Positions 1 to 7,474 are shown, counted from the stretch's first letter. The stretch: DNA of 9,591 nucleotides from Acidobacteriota bacterium (GCA_013140935.1 JABFSD010000595.1:1-9591), one strand, 5' to 3'. Translations and numbers: made by a program. The notes: generated from the sequence alone by a model not told the origin.

Positions 1-145
1 GCGTCACGAATCGGTTTTATATCCGCCTTTCGCCGCGCTCACCCTGCGTTTCGAGCAAGTGTGGTACGGCCAAACGCAGACTTCGCAATTCGACTTTGAA
101 GGCTTTCTCAACGGCTACTCCGAATTAGTGAAAAGTGAAAAGTGA
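1..145 (+). CDS. DUF4129-like membrane protein, C-terminal end only
   Basis: An open frame enters from the left edge (first full codon at position 2) and stops at TGA 143-145, giving 47 residues. It contains RFEQVWYG followed by a short acidic/aromatic helix (FDFEGFLNGYSELV). This resembles the conserved tail of DUF4129 proteins, where an R-x-E-x-V-x-Y-G segment closes the cytoplasmic domain. The DUF4350 gene immediately downstream supports the call, because the two families are commonly adjacent in MoxR/DUF58/DUF4129 operons of unknown, probably envelope- or protease-related, function. The final residues VKSEK and the stop codon lie inside an AAAAGTG heptamer repeat, so the natural C-terminus may have been altered by repeat insertion. 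Too little is visible to judge membrane segments or length; the family call leans partly on context. Confidence 0.6.
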   Translation, partial: RHESVLYPPFAALTLRFEQVWYGQTQTSQFDFEGFLNGYSELVKSEK

Positions 146-183
146 ACGTGTGACTTAAGCGCCCTTCACTTTTCACTTTTCAC
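128..183. repeat. Inverted heptamer repeat forming a long hairpin
   Basis: Bases 128-146 (GTG, two AAAAGTG units, then AA) are perfectly complementary to 165-183, giving a 19-bp stem with an 18-nt loop. The stem starts inside the last codons of the DUF4129-like gene, covers its TGA stop and fills most of the 49-bp gap before the DUF4350 gene. The RNA could act as a transcription attenuator or protect an mRNA 3' end. No G/C-rich stem is present, so a strong intrinsic terminator is not certain. The 3' side has further repeat units, so several pairing registers are possible. Confidence 0.8.
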
Positions 184-194
184 TTTTCACTTTT
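167..194 (+). repeat. Tandem heptamer repeat, CACTTTT x4
   Basis: Four perfect head-to-tail copies of CACTTTT (167-173, 174-180, 181-187, 188-194) end exactly at the base before the ATG of the DUF4350 gene. The array therefore occupies the position where a ribosome binding site would lie, and it contains no purine-rich Shine-Dalgarno-like stretch. Slippage of whole units would change the leader length without changing the reading frame of either flanking gene. Confidence 0.9.
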
Positions 195-1562
195 ATGCGT
201 CGCTATCTCGGAACCATCGCTACTTTCGGCATCGCACTGCTCGTACTCATCGCCTTGAGTCTGGCGGGCAATGTCGAACTTTATCAGGAAGCCGAAAGCG
301 AAGCCGAACCGCGCCGTTCGAGTTTTAATGCGGGGCCGACGGGTACACGGGCGTTTTATCAGTTGCTGGAAGAAAGCGGCCATCGCGTGAGCCGTTGGCG
401 CGAACGTTTCCGCGCATTGAAAAGCCAAGCGCCCAACGGCGTGCTGGTGATGATCGGCCCTTTTGCCGGCGGCTTATCGGACGATGACGCTGAGGCCTTG
501 CAAGACTGGATTCAGGAGGGCGGCCACGTCTTCGTCATCAGCCGCCTGCCGCAGGAACAACTCGATTACGCGGTGTATGCCGACACTTCGGGCAAAGTGC
601 CCGACCCTAAAGCCACCGCCGAACAACTCGTCAACGCCAAAAGCGATGAACTCATCACGCAAGCTACGCGCATCACCCACGGCTTACGCGGGTTGGCGCT
701 TTCCGATTTGGCTTCGCACATTCCGCTCTCTGACGACAAGAGCGAAACGCCTACGACCGATGTGACGCCTCAACCTTCGGCCACGGCTGCGGCGACCGCC
801 ACGCCCAAGCCGGAACCTACTCAGGAAAACGAAGGGAACATGACCACCCAAAAGGCCGACAGCTTGTTCGTGTTGCTGTCGCCCGTCGTACATCTAGGCG
901 ATAAAAAAGGCGCGGTGCTGGCTGATTACGATTACGGTAAAGGCCGCGTCATCGTGTTGACCGATCCGTTTGTCATAGCCAATCACGGCCTCGCACGCGG
1001 CGCGAATTTGCAACTCGTGCAAAACCTTTTGCGCGAACTTAACGCCGCCGAGCGTCCGATTCTGTTCGACGAATATCATCACGGCTATCGCAGCGAAACC
1101 AACGCGCTGATCGGATATTTTCGCGGTACGCCGTTTTGGTGGGTGTTGGGTCAGTTGCTGTTGCTGACTGGGCTGGTGATTTACGGCGCAGGCAAACGCT
1201 TCGCGCGTCCATTGCCACTCGCGCAAACCGATAGGCATTCACCGCTCGAATTCGTCAGTTCGATGGCGAGTTTGCAACAAGCCGCCGAAGCGCACGACCT
1301 CGCACTCGAAAATATTTATCCGAAATTTCGTGCGCGGCTGTGTCGCCGTTTGGGTTTGTCGGTGCGGGCTAAAACCGAAGAGATCGTTGCCGCTTTGCCG
1401 AACAGTCCGCGCTTTGCACCTCATGCCGAACGACTATTGCGCATCGTGCAAACCAGCGAGCAATCGCTCAATCATCAACTAACGCTGACTGACAATCAGG
1501 TCGTCGAGTTAGTGCGAATGATGCGCGAGTTGAACGACCAAAAAGAATCAGCCACGAATTAA
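195..1562 (+). CDS. DUF4350 domain-containing membrane protein
   Basis: This 455-residue protein has the DUF4350 architecture. A single N-terminal membrane anchor (about residues 8-25) is followed by a SFNAGPTGTRAFYQLLEESG segment, an alpha/beta domain resembling a GATase/ThuA-like fold (VLVMIGPF near 83-90, WIQEGGHVFVIS near 105-116) and the hallmark FDEYHHGY (291-298). A second membrane helix follows (about 314-331), then a cytoplasmic helical tail. A Thr/Pro/Ala-rich low-complexity stretch (about 184-212) splits the extracytoplasmic domain and is probably a flexible linker. The start is forced: an in-frame TAA lies at 156-158 and no other ATG, GTG or TTG occurs before 195. There is no Shine-Dalgarno sequence; CACTTTT repeats abut the ATG. 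The family's molecular role is unknown; it usually accompanies MoxR ATPase, DUF58 and DUF4129 genes, suggesting an envelope complex. The last codons (SATN) and the stop lie inside the downstream inverted repeat. Confidence 0.85.
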   Translation: MRRYLGTIATFGIALLVLIALSLAGNVELYQEAESEAEPRRSSFNAGPTGTRAFYQLLEESGHRVSRWRERFRALKSQAPNGVLVMIGPFAGGLSDDDAEALQDWIQEGGHVFVISRLPQEQLDYAVYADTSGKVPDPKATAEQLVNAKSDELITQATRITHGLRGLALSDLASHIPLSDDKSETPTTDVTPQPSATAAATATPKPEPTQENEGNMTTQKADSLFVLLSPVVHLGDKKGAVLADYDYGKGRVIVLTDPFVIANHGLARGANLQLVQNLLRELNAAERPILFDEYHHGYRSETNALIGYFRGTPFWWVLGQLLLLTGLVIYGAGKRFARPLPLAQTDRHSPLEFVSSMASLQQAAEAHDLALENIYPKFRARLCRRLGLSVRAKTEEIVAALPNSPRFAPHAERLLRIVQTSEQSLNHQLTLTDNQVVELVRMMRELNDQKESATN

Positions 1563-1633
1563 CACGAATCCCACGAATCAGAGCCAATCAGCAGCAAGCT
1601 GTCATTCGTGGGAATTCGTGTTAATTCGTGGCT
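1550..1633. repeat. Long inverted repeat of ATTCGTG units, likely bidirectional terminator
   Basis: The left arm (1550-1578) is complementary to the right arm (1604-1633) apart from one unpaired base, with a 25-nt loop. The right arm consists of three 10-bp units: ATTCGTGGGA, ATTCGTGTTA and ATTCGTGGCT. The left arm carries the complementary CACGAAT core three times, at 10- and 9-bp spacing. The element spans the stop codon of the DUF4350 gene and ends 5 bp before the stop of the convergent amidohydrolase gene, so a hairpin here could end transcription from both sides. A short T-rich run follows on the plus strand (1637-1640). The terminator role is inferred; the repeat structure is read directly. 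Confidence 0.85.
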
Positions 1634-1638
1634 AAATT

Positions 1639-3336
1639 TTATTTCTTGAGGTCGTCGTAAACGACTTCGCCATTTACCACCGTCAGCGCGCAGCGTGTCT
1701 TGAGAATGTCGGCTTCGGGCATCGTCATAATGTCGCCGGTCAACACGGTGAGATCAGCCCATTTGCCGAGTTCGATGGAGCCGCGTTTCTTTTCCTCGAA
1801 CGCCGCATAAGCCGCCCACAGCGTAAACATCTTGAGCGCCTGTTCGCGCGTCACCTTTTCTTCGGGATGCCAGCCTTCGCCCGCGAAGCCTTTCATATCC
1901 TTGCGCGCGACCGCCGCATAAAACTCGATCATCGGTTCGCCGCGTTCGACCGGCGCGTCAGAACCGCCCGCAATCACGTTGCCCTGCTTGATGAGCGTCT
2001 GCCAGGCATAAGCTCCGGCCAAACGCTTTGGCCCTAAGCGCGAACCCGCGAAATGCAAATCGCCAATCGCATGCGAAGGTTGCATCGAAGGAATGATCTT
2101 GAGTTTGGCAAAACGCGCCAGATCATCGGGATGAACAATCTGCGCGTGTTCGTTGCGCCAACGCGGGTCTTCGCGTGAAACGCGTTCGATCATCGGCACT
2201 TCGTTAAACGCTTCTTCATACCAGTCGAGCAAGCTGCGATTGGCGCGGTCGCCGATGGCGTGGACTTCGAGTTGAATGCCTTTCTTCAACGCCTCTTTGA
2301 ACGTAGGCATGACTTGCTGCGGCGTATACATCAATAAACCGTTCGTATCGTGGTCGCTGTAATTTTCAATCAGCGCCGCGCCCTTCGACCCCAACGCGCC
2401 GTCAATGCTGATCTTGATCGTGCGAATGGTGAGGCGTCCGTCATACAAACCAATCGTCGGCCCTTCTTTCAGCAACCGTTGCGTATCGGCGCTCGGTCCG
2501 CGCACGGCTTCATACAATCGAATCTTGAGTCTCTTTTCTTCATAGAGCCGCTTGACTAGATTGATTTGATCGTAACCCACGCCCGCGTCATGCACCTGCG
2601 TCCAACCCAACGCGAGCGAACGTTTGTCGGCCAGCAACAAAGCCTTTTCCAAATCGGCGGCGCTCGGCGGAGGCAACAGCTTGCCGACCAAACCTTGCGC
2701 ACGATCAACCAGCATGCCGTTCGGCTCACCCGCTTGGTTTTTCATGATTTCGCCGCCCGTCGGATTAGCCGTCGTCTTATCAATGTTGGCGAGTTTGAGC
2801 GCAGCGCTATTCACCACCGAAGCGTGTCCGTCGGCGCGCGTTAGATAAACCGGATGATTCGGCGCGATGGCGTCTAAATCCTGCCGCGTAGGAAAAGCCT
2901 GCGGCGTCCAAAACGTTTCGATCCAACCGCGTCCCGTCACCCATTTGCCCGATTCGGTTTGCGCAACGCGCGCTTTCACTTTGGCTAAGAAATCGGCGAG
3001 CGAAATCGTGCCTTCCAGATTCAAATTCATCTCGCGGTAGCCTACGCCCGCGAAATGGTAATGCGCATCGGCGAGACCGGGTACGACAACGCGGCCTTTG
3101 AGGTCTACGACGCGCGTGGTTTTGGCTTCATACTTTTTGGCGTCCGATGAAGAGCCTACGAACACGATCTGCCCGTAACGCACCGCGACCGCTTCGGCGC
3201 GCGGCTGATCGTCGTTCAACGTGTAAACCAATCCGTTTTTGAGTACGAGTTCAGCGGGCTCGGGCTTTTCCTGCTTTTGAAAGAAAGCGGCGACCGACAA
3301 TGTGCCTGCGAGTAAGAGCGCAACGAGCGTTTTCAT
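1639..3336 (-). CDS. Exported metal-dependent amidohydrolase, YtcJ/Amidohydro_3 type
   Basis: A 565-residue amidohydrolase-superfamily protein, close to the usual length of YtcJ-like enzymes. An N-terminal hydrophobic stretch (about 3-19) after MK looks like a Sec signal peptide. There is no lipobox cysteine, so it is probably periplasmic rather than a lipoprotein. A small beta-sandwich segment (LVLKNGLVYTLN, 30-41) precedes the TIM barrel. Metal and catalytic candidates in order are HxH in DAHYHF (H92, H94), K308 in IKISIDGA, H359 in EVHAIGDRAN, H397 in NEHAQIVHPDD and D460 in GGSDAPVE. A C-terminal GKWADLTVL segment returns to the sandwich. The family hydrolyses amide or related C-N bonds, but the substrate cannot be read from the sequence. 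The start is supported by GAGG (complement of 3347-3350), 10 nt upstream of the ATG. It is convergent with the DUF4350 gene and divergent from the DUF5678-like gene, so it is probably a single-gene unit. Confidence 0.9.
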   Translation of the reverse strand: MKTLVALLLAGTLSVAAFFQKQEKPEPAELVLKNGLVYTLNDDQPRAEAVAVRYGQIVFVGSSSDAKKYEAKTTRVVDLKGRVVVPGLADAHYHFAGVGYREMNLNLEGTISLADFLAKVKARVAQTESGKWVTGRGWIETFWTPQAFPTRQDLDAIAPNHPVYLTRADGHASVVNSAALKLANIDKTTANPTGGEIMKNQAGEPNGMLVDRAQGLVGKLLPPPSAADLEKALLLADKRSLALGWTQVHDAGVGYDQINLVKRLYEEKRLKIRLYEAVRGPSADTQRLLKEGPTIGLYDGRLTIRTIKISIDGALGSKGAALIENYSDHDTNGLLMYTPQQVMPTFKEALKKGIQLEVHAIGDRANRSLLDWYEEAFNEVPMIERVSREDPRWRNEHAQIVHPDDLARFAKLKIIPSMQPSHAIGDLHFAGSRLGPKRLAGAYAWQTLIKQGNVIAGGSDAPVERGEPMIEFYAAVARKDMKGFAGEGWHPEEKVTREQALKMFTLWAAYAAFEEKKRGSIELGKWADLTVLTGDIMTMPEADILKTRCALTVVNGEVVYDDLKK

Positions 3337-3373
3337 GACGATGTTTCCTCAAGTTGGTTGAATGGGTAAAAAG

Positions 3374-3385
3374 ACTGCGCGCAGT
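3374..3385. promoter_or_regulatory. Perfect 12-bp palindrome, candidate operator
   Basis: ACTGCGCGCAGT reads identically on both strands and sits in the 107-bp gap between two divergent genes. Its right end overlaps the best minus-strand -10 candidate (TATACT, complement of 3383-3388). Placement over a promoter core suggests a binding site for a dimeric regulator, but no regulator gene is nearby and no second copy was noticed in the window. The palindrome is seen directly; operator function is inferred. Confidence 0.4.
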
Positions 3386-3388
3386 ATA
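3383..3388 (-). promoter_or_regulatory. Candidate -10 element for the amidohydrolase gene
   Basis: The minus strand reads TATACT, one mismatch from TATAAT, placing a start of transcription roughly 40 nt before the amidohydrolase ATG. No TTGACA-like -35 hexamer is present at 16-18 bp spacing (17-bp position reads TAGCAC), so support comes only from the -10 match and its position. Confidence 0.3.
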
Positions 3389-3406
3389 ACGATGATGGTT
3401 GGCTCG

Positions 3407-3415
3407 TGCTAGAAT
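3407..3415 (+). promoter_or_regulatory. Candidate extended -10 element for the DUF5678-like gene
   Basis: TGCTAGAAT fits the extended -10 pattern TGnTATAAT with one mismatch and lies 28 bp before the ATG at 3444, so the leader would be about 20 nt and still include the Shine-Dalgarno at 3431-3436. No good -35 hexamer is visible, which extended -10 promoters can tolerate. Confidence 0.35.
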
Positions 3416-3430
3416 CGCGGCGTTGAACAG

Positions 3431-3436
3431 AAAGGA
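3431..3436 (+). promoter_or_regulatory. Ribosome binding site that fixes the DUF5678-like start
   Basis: AAAGGA lies 7 nt upstream of the ATG at 3444. An in-frame ATG at 3399 would add 15 residues but has no comparable site and would place its start within the proposed promoter, so 3444 is the preferred start. Confidence 0.7.
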
Positions 3437-3443
3437 ATCGGTT

Positions 3444-3827
3444 ATGTCCAATCTTGCTACCAATATCTCAACGCTGCCTGACATCACTTGGGAATCGCTC
3501 TGCCAACTCATTGAGCAGTTGCCCGGCGAACGACGCAAACAACTGCGCGTGATGCTTGACGAACCTGCGCCCACCGCACCGCCGGCACCGATGTGCGCGC
3601 CAGTTATTCCACCGGCAGAATTTGCGGCGAAGTGGGAGCAGGAGCGTGCCTGGCTTGAGCAACATCAACCCGAATACGCAGGCCGTTGGGTGGCGCTGGA
3701 TGGCGACCGTTTGATTTTAACCGGCGGTAACGCCCGCGAAGTTTACGCTGCGCTTAAAGCCGCTGGCACCTCCGGCAGTCTGGTGACGCGCGTAGAGCAT
3801 CCTGACGATTTGATCGCCATTGAATAA
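3444..3827 (+). CDS. Small DUF5678-like protein of unknown function
   Basis: A 127-residue soluble protein. The N-terminal third (about 12-40) is a predicted helical segment, LPDITWESLCQLIEQLPGER, resembling short leader helices found in many small bacterial proteins. A Pro/Ala-rich linker follows (about 41-57). The C-terminal half has a helix with WEQERAWLEQHQPEYAGRWVAL (split here at about 64-85) leading into LDGDRLILTGGNAREVYAALKAAG and a final strand VTRVEHPD. The pattern Y-A-G-x-W-V-A-x-D-G-D, then a glycine-containing turn and an R-E-V helix, resembles DUF5678, a family without assigned function. There is no signal peptide, membrane segment or catalytic motif. A good Shine-Dalgarno (AAAGGA) supports this start. 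It is divergent from the amidohydrolase and separated from ileS by 165 bp, so probably transcribed alone. An antitoxin-like or regulatory role is possible, but nothing in the sequence shows it. Confidence 0.7.
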   Translation: MSNLATNISTLPDITWESLCQLIEQLPGERRKQLRVMLDEPAPTAPPAPMCAPVIPPAEFAAKWEQERAWLEQHQPEYAGRWVALDGDRLILTGGNAREVYAALKAAGTSGSLVTRVEHPDDLIAIE

Positions 3828-3896
3828 GCGCACATTTATCTCGGCTCTTACCATTCATAACCAAGTTTGCGACATCAGGCTCACCCTCATTCCAGC

Positions 3897-3917
3897 AAGC
3901 AGAACCAATGCTTTTTT
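3897..3917 (+). terminator. Weak candidate terminator after the DUF5678-like gene
   Basis: AAGCA (3897-3901) pairs with TGCTT (3909-3913) across a 7-nt loop, and four more T residues follow. A 5-bp stem is short for an intrinsic terminator, so this may be chance. It lies 70 bp past the DUF5678-like stop and upstream of ileS, which is the expected place. Confidence 0.25.
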
Positions 3918-3934
3918 CTTACAGGTGAGTAAGT

Positions 3935-3940
3935 TATCAT
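3935..3940 (+). promoter_or_regulatory. Candidate -10 element for ileS
   Basis: TATCAT is one mismatch from TATAAT and lies 52 bp before the ileS ATG. The -35 position holds only a T-run (3912-3917 at 17-bp spacing). The region between the DUF5678-like gene and ileS shows no T-box hallmarks and no other clear structure, so this is the most plausible promoter site but is weakly supported. Confidence 0.2.
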
Positions 3941-3992
3941 CCGCGCTCTTTTAACTTAGAACCTTAACGAAACTGGCGAAAACAACCGGATT

Positions 3993-6788
3993 ATGGCGAC
4001 TGAAACGAACTCCTTTGACCCGAAAACTACCGTCAACCTGCCCAAGACCGACTTCCCTTTGAAAGGCAATCTGGCGCAAAACGAACCCTTGCGCTTGCAG
4101 CAATGGGAAGCCGCGAACCTCTATGAAAAGCTGCGCGAAGCACGCGCGGGCAAGCCGCTGTTTGTGTTGCACGACGGGCCGCCTTATGCGAACGGCAACA
4201 TTCACATCGGCACGGCGCTCAACAAGATTCTCAAAGATTTCGTGGTCAAGTCGCGTTCGATGATGGGCTTTTGGGCGCCTTACATTCCCGGCTGGGATTG
4301 CCACGGCCTGCCCATCGAAATCAAAGTCGAAGAAGAACTCAAGAAAAACAAAAAAGACCTTGATCGTTTAACCATTCGCAAGGCCGCGCGCGAATACGCC
4401 AACAAGTTCGTCGGCTTGCAGCGCGAAGACTTCAAACGCCTCGGCGTATTCGGCGAGTGGCACGACCCTTACATCACGATGGCTCCGGCTTATCAGGCGA
4501 ACATCGTGCGCGCCTTCGGCAAGTTCGTCGAGCGCGGCGCAGTCTATAAAGGTTCGCGTCCCGTGCATTGGTGCATCAGTTGCACGACCTCGCTGGCAGA
4601 GGCCGAAGTCGAATACGCCGATCACACGAGCTATTCGGTTTATGTGAAATTCCCTTTCCCCGACGCGGCGAAACTCGATCCGTCGTTGGCGAATGTCAAA
4701 ACGAACATCGTCATCTGGACGACCACGCCGTGGACGCTGCCCGCCAATCTGGGCATCTGTTTGAATCCGAAATTTGAATATAGCGCGGTCAAAGTCGGCG
4801 ATGAGATTTACATTGTCGCCAGCGGCTTGCTCGCTGACGTAGCCGCGAAATTGGGTTGGGAAGATTATGTCCTGATCGAGACATACGAAGGCGAGTTGTT
4901 TGATCGGCTGAAAGCGCGGCATCCATTCATCGAACGCGACAGCTTGCTGATGCTCGGCGATCACGTAACGCTCGACGCGGGCACGGGCGCAGTCCACACC
5001 GCGCCGGGACATGGCTATGAAGACTTTTTGATCGGGCGCGAATACGGCCTCGAAGTTTATAACCCCGTAGACGGGCGCGGCTATTTCATGAAAGACGTAG
5101 CCCACTTTGCCGGTCAGCGCGTCGTCTCATTGAGCAAGAACGACCCGAACGGCAACAAGGCCGTCATCGAACATCTCGAATCAATCGGCGCGTTGCTCAA
5201 GTCTGAGAAATTCAATCACAGCTATCCGCACTGCTGGCGTTGCCGCAACCCTGTGATCTTTCGCGCTACGCCGCAATGGTTCATCTCGATGGCGAAGAGC
5301 GGCCTCAATGACGAAGCCATGGCTGCGTGCGACAAGATCGAATGGCATCCGTCGTGGGGCAACGAGCGCATGAAGAACATGTTCAAGGAACGCCCCGACT
5401 GGAACATCTCGCGCCAGCGCGCGTGGGGCGTGCCAATCACGGTTTTCTATTGCGAAGATTGCGGCGAAACGTTGCTTGACCAAAAAGTCATCAACCACAT
5501 CGCCGACTTGTTTGAACAAGATTCCGCCGATGCGTGGTACGAACGCAGCGAACAGGAGTTGCTACCGCCAGGTACGACTTGCGGAAAGTGCGCGTCTACG
5601 CGACTTACCAAAGAACACGACATCCTCGACGTATGGTTCGACTCTGGTTGTAGCTGGATCACTACGCTTGAACCGCGCGGACTTGATTACCCCGCCGACG
5701 CTTATCTCGAAGGCGGCGACCAGTTTCGCGGCTGGTTCAATTCGTCGCTCGTCATCGGCTTGGCGGTCAAAGGCGTTCCGCCCTATAAACAGATCATCAC
5801 TTACGGCTGGGCTGTAGACGGCGATGGCCGCAAGATGTCGAAATCGCTCGGCAACACAGTCGAACCCGAAAAGGTCATCAAGCAAAGCGGCGCTGAAATC
5901 ATTCGCCTGTGGTGCGCGGCGCTCGATTACCACGAAGACATGCGCATCTCGAACGAAATCCTGACGCGCATCTCTGACGCTTATCGCAAGTTGCGCAACA
6001 CGGCGCGCTATTGTCTGGGCAATCTGGATAAATTCGACCCGGCAACCGATTGCGTGCCGTTCGCCGAGATGCACGAGCTTGACCGCTGGGCGGTGAGCGC
6101 GTTTAACGAGACGACGAAGCGCGTGTTGGCGGCGTATGAAGGCTACGATTTTATGTCGGTCTATCAGGCGCTTTATTCGTTCGCTACGGTTGAACTTTCG
6201 TCACTCTATTTCGACATCATCAAAGACCGTTTGTATACGACCGCCGAGAAATCGCAGGCGCGGCGTTCGGCGCAAACGGCGCTCTATGAAATCGTCCATC
6301 GCATGGCGCGACTGCTGGCTCCGATCACGGCTTTCACCGCTGATGAAATCTGGGAAAACATCCCCGGCGCAAAAGCCGAAGCCGAATCAGTTCACTTGAC
6401 GGTCTTTCCGGCTTACGAAGTTGCTTGGCACGACGCAGCGTTATTGGCGCGTTATGAAAAATTGTTTGCGATTCGTTCGACCGTGACCAAAGCGCTCGAA
6501 GAAGCCCGCAACGCCAAACTCATCGGCGCTGCGCTCGAAGCGCAAGTGGCGATCACTGCCGACGCCGACAACAAAAACTTTCTGGCTTCGTTCGGCGAAG
6601 CGTTACGCTATACGTTCATCGTGTCGGGCGTTACGCTGGCGGAAGGCGCTGAACTCAACGTCACTGTCGCGCGCGCTGACGGCGAGAAATGCGAACGGTG
6701 CTGGCATTACGCGACCGATGTGAGCAGTGACGCGAACTATCCGGGCGCTTGTATGCGTTGTGTCAGGAACATCAAAGAAGCTCTATAG
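3993..6788 (+). CDS. ileS: Isoleucyl-tRNA synthetase
   Basis: This 931-residue cytoplasmic enzyme charges tRNA-Ile with isoleucine using ATP. It matches full-length bacterial IleRS. Class I signatures are HIGT (71-74, the HIGH box, in [20 protein letters not shown]) and KMSKS (614-618). [10 protein letters not shown] (100-109) lies between them. The inserted editing domain CP1, which hydrolyses misacylated Val-tRNA, shows TTTPWTLP (243-250) and [12 protein letters not shown] (330-341). A CxxC pair (C487/C490) and a second (C530/C533) suggest a zinc knuckle ahead of DVWFDSG. The tRNA-binding helical domain includes [10 protein letters not shown], and a C-terminal zinc finger has C900/C903 and C920/C923, placing it in the common bacterial class with a C-terminal metal site. 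No Shine-Dalgarno sequence precedes the ATG, but the [10 protein letters not shown] start gives normal N-terminal length. Followed by lspA in the common ileS-lspA order, although a large hairpin separates them. Confidence 0.97.
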   Translation: MATETNSFDPKTTVNLPKTDFPLKGNLAQNEPLRLQQWEAANLYEKLREARAGKPLFVLHDGPPYANGNIHIGTALNKILKDFVVKSRSMMGFWAPYIPGWDCHGLPIEIKVEEELKKNKKDLDRLTIRKAAREYANKFVGLQREDFKRLGVFGEWHDPYITMAPAYQANIVRAFGKFVERGAVYKGSRPVHWCISCTTSLAEAEVEYADHTSYSVYVKFPFPDAAKLDPSLANVKTNIVIWTTTPWTLPANLGICLNPKFEYSAVKVGDEIYIVASGLLADVAAKLGWEDYVLIETYEGELFDRLKARHPFIERDSLLMLGDHVTLDAGTGAVHTAPGHGYEDFLIGREYGLEVYNPVDGRGYFMKDVAHFAGQRVVSLSKNDPNGNKAVIEHLESIGALLKSEKFNHSYPHCWRCRNPVIFRATPQWFISMAKSGLNDEAMAACDKIEWHPSWGNERMKNMFKERPDWNISRQRAWGVPITVFYCEDCGETLLDQKVINHIADLFEQDSADAWYERSEQELLPPGTTCGKCASTRLTKEHDILDVWFDSGCSWITTLEPRGLDYPADAYLEGGDQFRGWFNSSLVIGLAVKGVPPYKQIITYGWAVDGDGRKMSKSLGNTVEPEKVIKQSGAEIIRLWCAALDYHEDMRISNEILTRISDAYRKLRNTARYCLGNLDKFDPATDCVPFAEMHELDRWAVSAFNETTKRVLAAYEGYDFMSVYQALYSFATVELSSLYFDIIKDRLYTTAEKSQARRSAQTALYEIVHRMARLLAPITAFTADEIWENIPGAKAEAESVHLTVFPAYEVAWHDAALLARYEKLFAIRSTVTKALEEARNAKLIGAALEAQVAITADADNKNFLASFGEALRYTFIVSGVTLAEGAELNVTVARADGEKCERCWHYATDVSSDANYPGACMRCVRNIKEAL

Positions 6789-6869
6789 CGGAACGGAGAG
6801 CGTGAGCGACCTGAGCCTCGGCCTTGCGTCAATTGCCAAGGCTCAGGTCGCTTACGCTCCTCGTTCCGC
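6788..6869. repeat. Imperfect inverted repeat with 31-bp arms between ileS and lspA
   Basis: The left arm 6788-6818 and right arm 6839-6869 are complementary over 31 bp, apart from a GA/AG swap near the outer end and one G/A difference that gives a G-U pair in RNA. The loop is 20 nt. The left arm begins on the last base of the ileS TAG stop. As RNA this would be a very stable hairpin able to end transcription, stall RNase or separate ileS and lspA expression. No T-run follows; a C-rich stretch follows instead, so a classical intrinsic terminator is not indicated. The mismatched arms look like two inverted copies of a dispersed repeat. Confidence 0.85.
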
Positions 6870-6891
6870 CCCGCTGTAACCCCCGCTGTAA
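6869..6891 (+). repeat. Short direct repeat before lspA
   Basis: CCCCGCTGTAA occurs twice (6869-6879 and 6881-6891) with a 12-bp period, filling the space between the hairpin and the lspA ATG. It has no Shine-Dalgarno character. It could be a small duplication made when the neighbouring inverted repeat arose. Confidence 0.8.
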
Positions 6892-6894
6892 TCA

Positions 6895-7452
6895 ATGATT
6901 CAACAAAAACGTTATTGGCTCATCGCCTTATTTTTATTGATTGCCGACCAAGCCTCGAAAGCGTGGGCGACGGCGAAGCTCAAACCCGTCGGCGTAATCG
7001 AAGTCTGGCCCGAAGTCTTCCGTTTCAGTTACGCGCTCAACCGCGGCGTAGCCTTCAGCCTGTTTGCCGACGTTGAATTCAACATCAAGTGGGTGCTGGC
7101 CGCGATTTCAGGCGTCGCCGCCGTGTTGGTGATGTATTACCTCGCGCACACGCCGCGCAGCGAACGCCTGATGTCATTCTCGCTGGCGCTGTTGCTGTCA
7201 GGCATCGTAGGCAATCTGATTGATCGCGTGCACTTGGGCGAAGTCGTGGACTTCATCGAGTTCCATTGGCGCGATCAGTTCATCTGGCCTACGTTTAACA
7301 TTGCCGATGCGACGATTTGCATCGGCGCGGTGCTGCTCGGTTTCGTGTTGATGCGCGAAGAGCGCGCCGAACGCACGCGCCAGCAAAACGTACTTCCTGA
7401 GAATCCACCCCAAAATCAGATCGAAGACACTCACGTCGAACTGGCTGAATAA
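6895..7452 (+). CDS. lspA: Lipoprotein signal peptidase (signal peptidase II)
   Basis: LspA is an integral membrane aspartyl protease that cuts the signal peptide from prolipoproteins after Lgt has diacylated the +1 cysteine. The 185-residue sequence has four membrane helices (about 6-22, 65-82, 92-107, 139-153). Family motifs in order are DQASKAW (18-24), NRGVAFSLF (49-57), GNLIDRVHLGEVVDFIEF (106-123) and FNIAD (134-138). By comparison with characterised enzymes, D119 in VVDF and D138 in FNIAD form the catalytic pair, with N107, D110, R111 and N135 supporting. The hydrophilic tail after residue 154 is about 30 residues, Gln/Glu-rich and longer than in the compact E. coli or Pseudomonas enzymes. 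The ATG at 6895 gives the standard N-terminus but has no Shine-Dalgarno; a CCCCGCTGTAA direct repeat lies just ahead. lgt starts 22 bp after the stop, making an operon likely. Confidence 0.95.
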   Translation: MIQQKRYWLIALFLLIADQASKAWATAKLKPVGVIEVWPEVFRFSYALNRGVAFSLFADVEFNIKWVLAAISGVAAVLVMYYLAHTPRSERLMSFSLALLLSGIVGNLIDRVHLGEVVDFIEFHWRDQFIWPTFNIADATICIGAVLLGFVLMREERAERTRQQNVLPENPPQNQIEDTHVELAE

Positions 7453-7474
7453 ACGCTTCATCAACTGGCCCCAA

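Noticed and set aside
3280..3336. Amidohydrolase as an LspA/Lgt lipoprotein substrate
   Set aside because: The signal region has no cysteine at a lipobox position, so only ordinary Sec export is supported.
3399..3443. 15-residue upstream extension of the DUF5678-like gene
   Set aside because: The ATG at 3444 has AAAGGA at correct spacing; the upstream ATG has none and would cover the candidate promoter.
3828..3992. T-box or other riboswitch in the ileS leader
   Set aside because: The gap is 165 bp, with no T-box bulge sequence (TGGNACCGCG-like), no antiterminator pair and only a weak 5-bp stem with a T-run.
4368..5105. 245-codon open frame antisense to ileS
   Set aside because: It lies wholly opposite conserved ileS codons, its translation has no recognisable motif, and open antisense frames are expected from this codon usage.
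5562..6074. 170-codon minus-strand open frame within ileS
   Set aside because: It mirrors the DVWFDSG-to-KMSKS region of ileS, lacks a ribosome binding site and has Arg/Ala-rich shadow composition.
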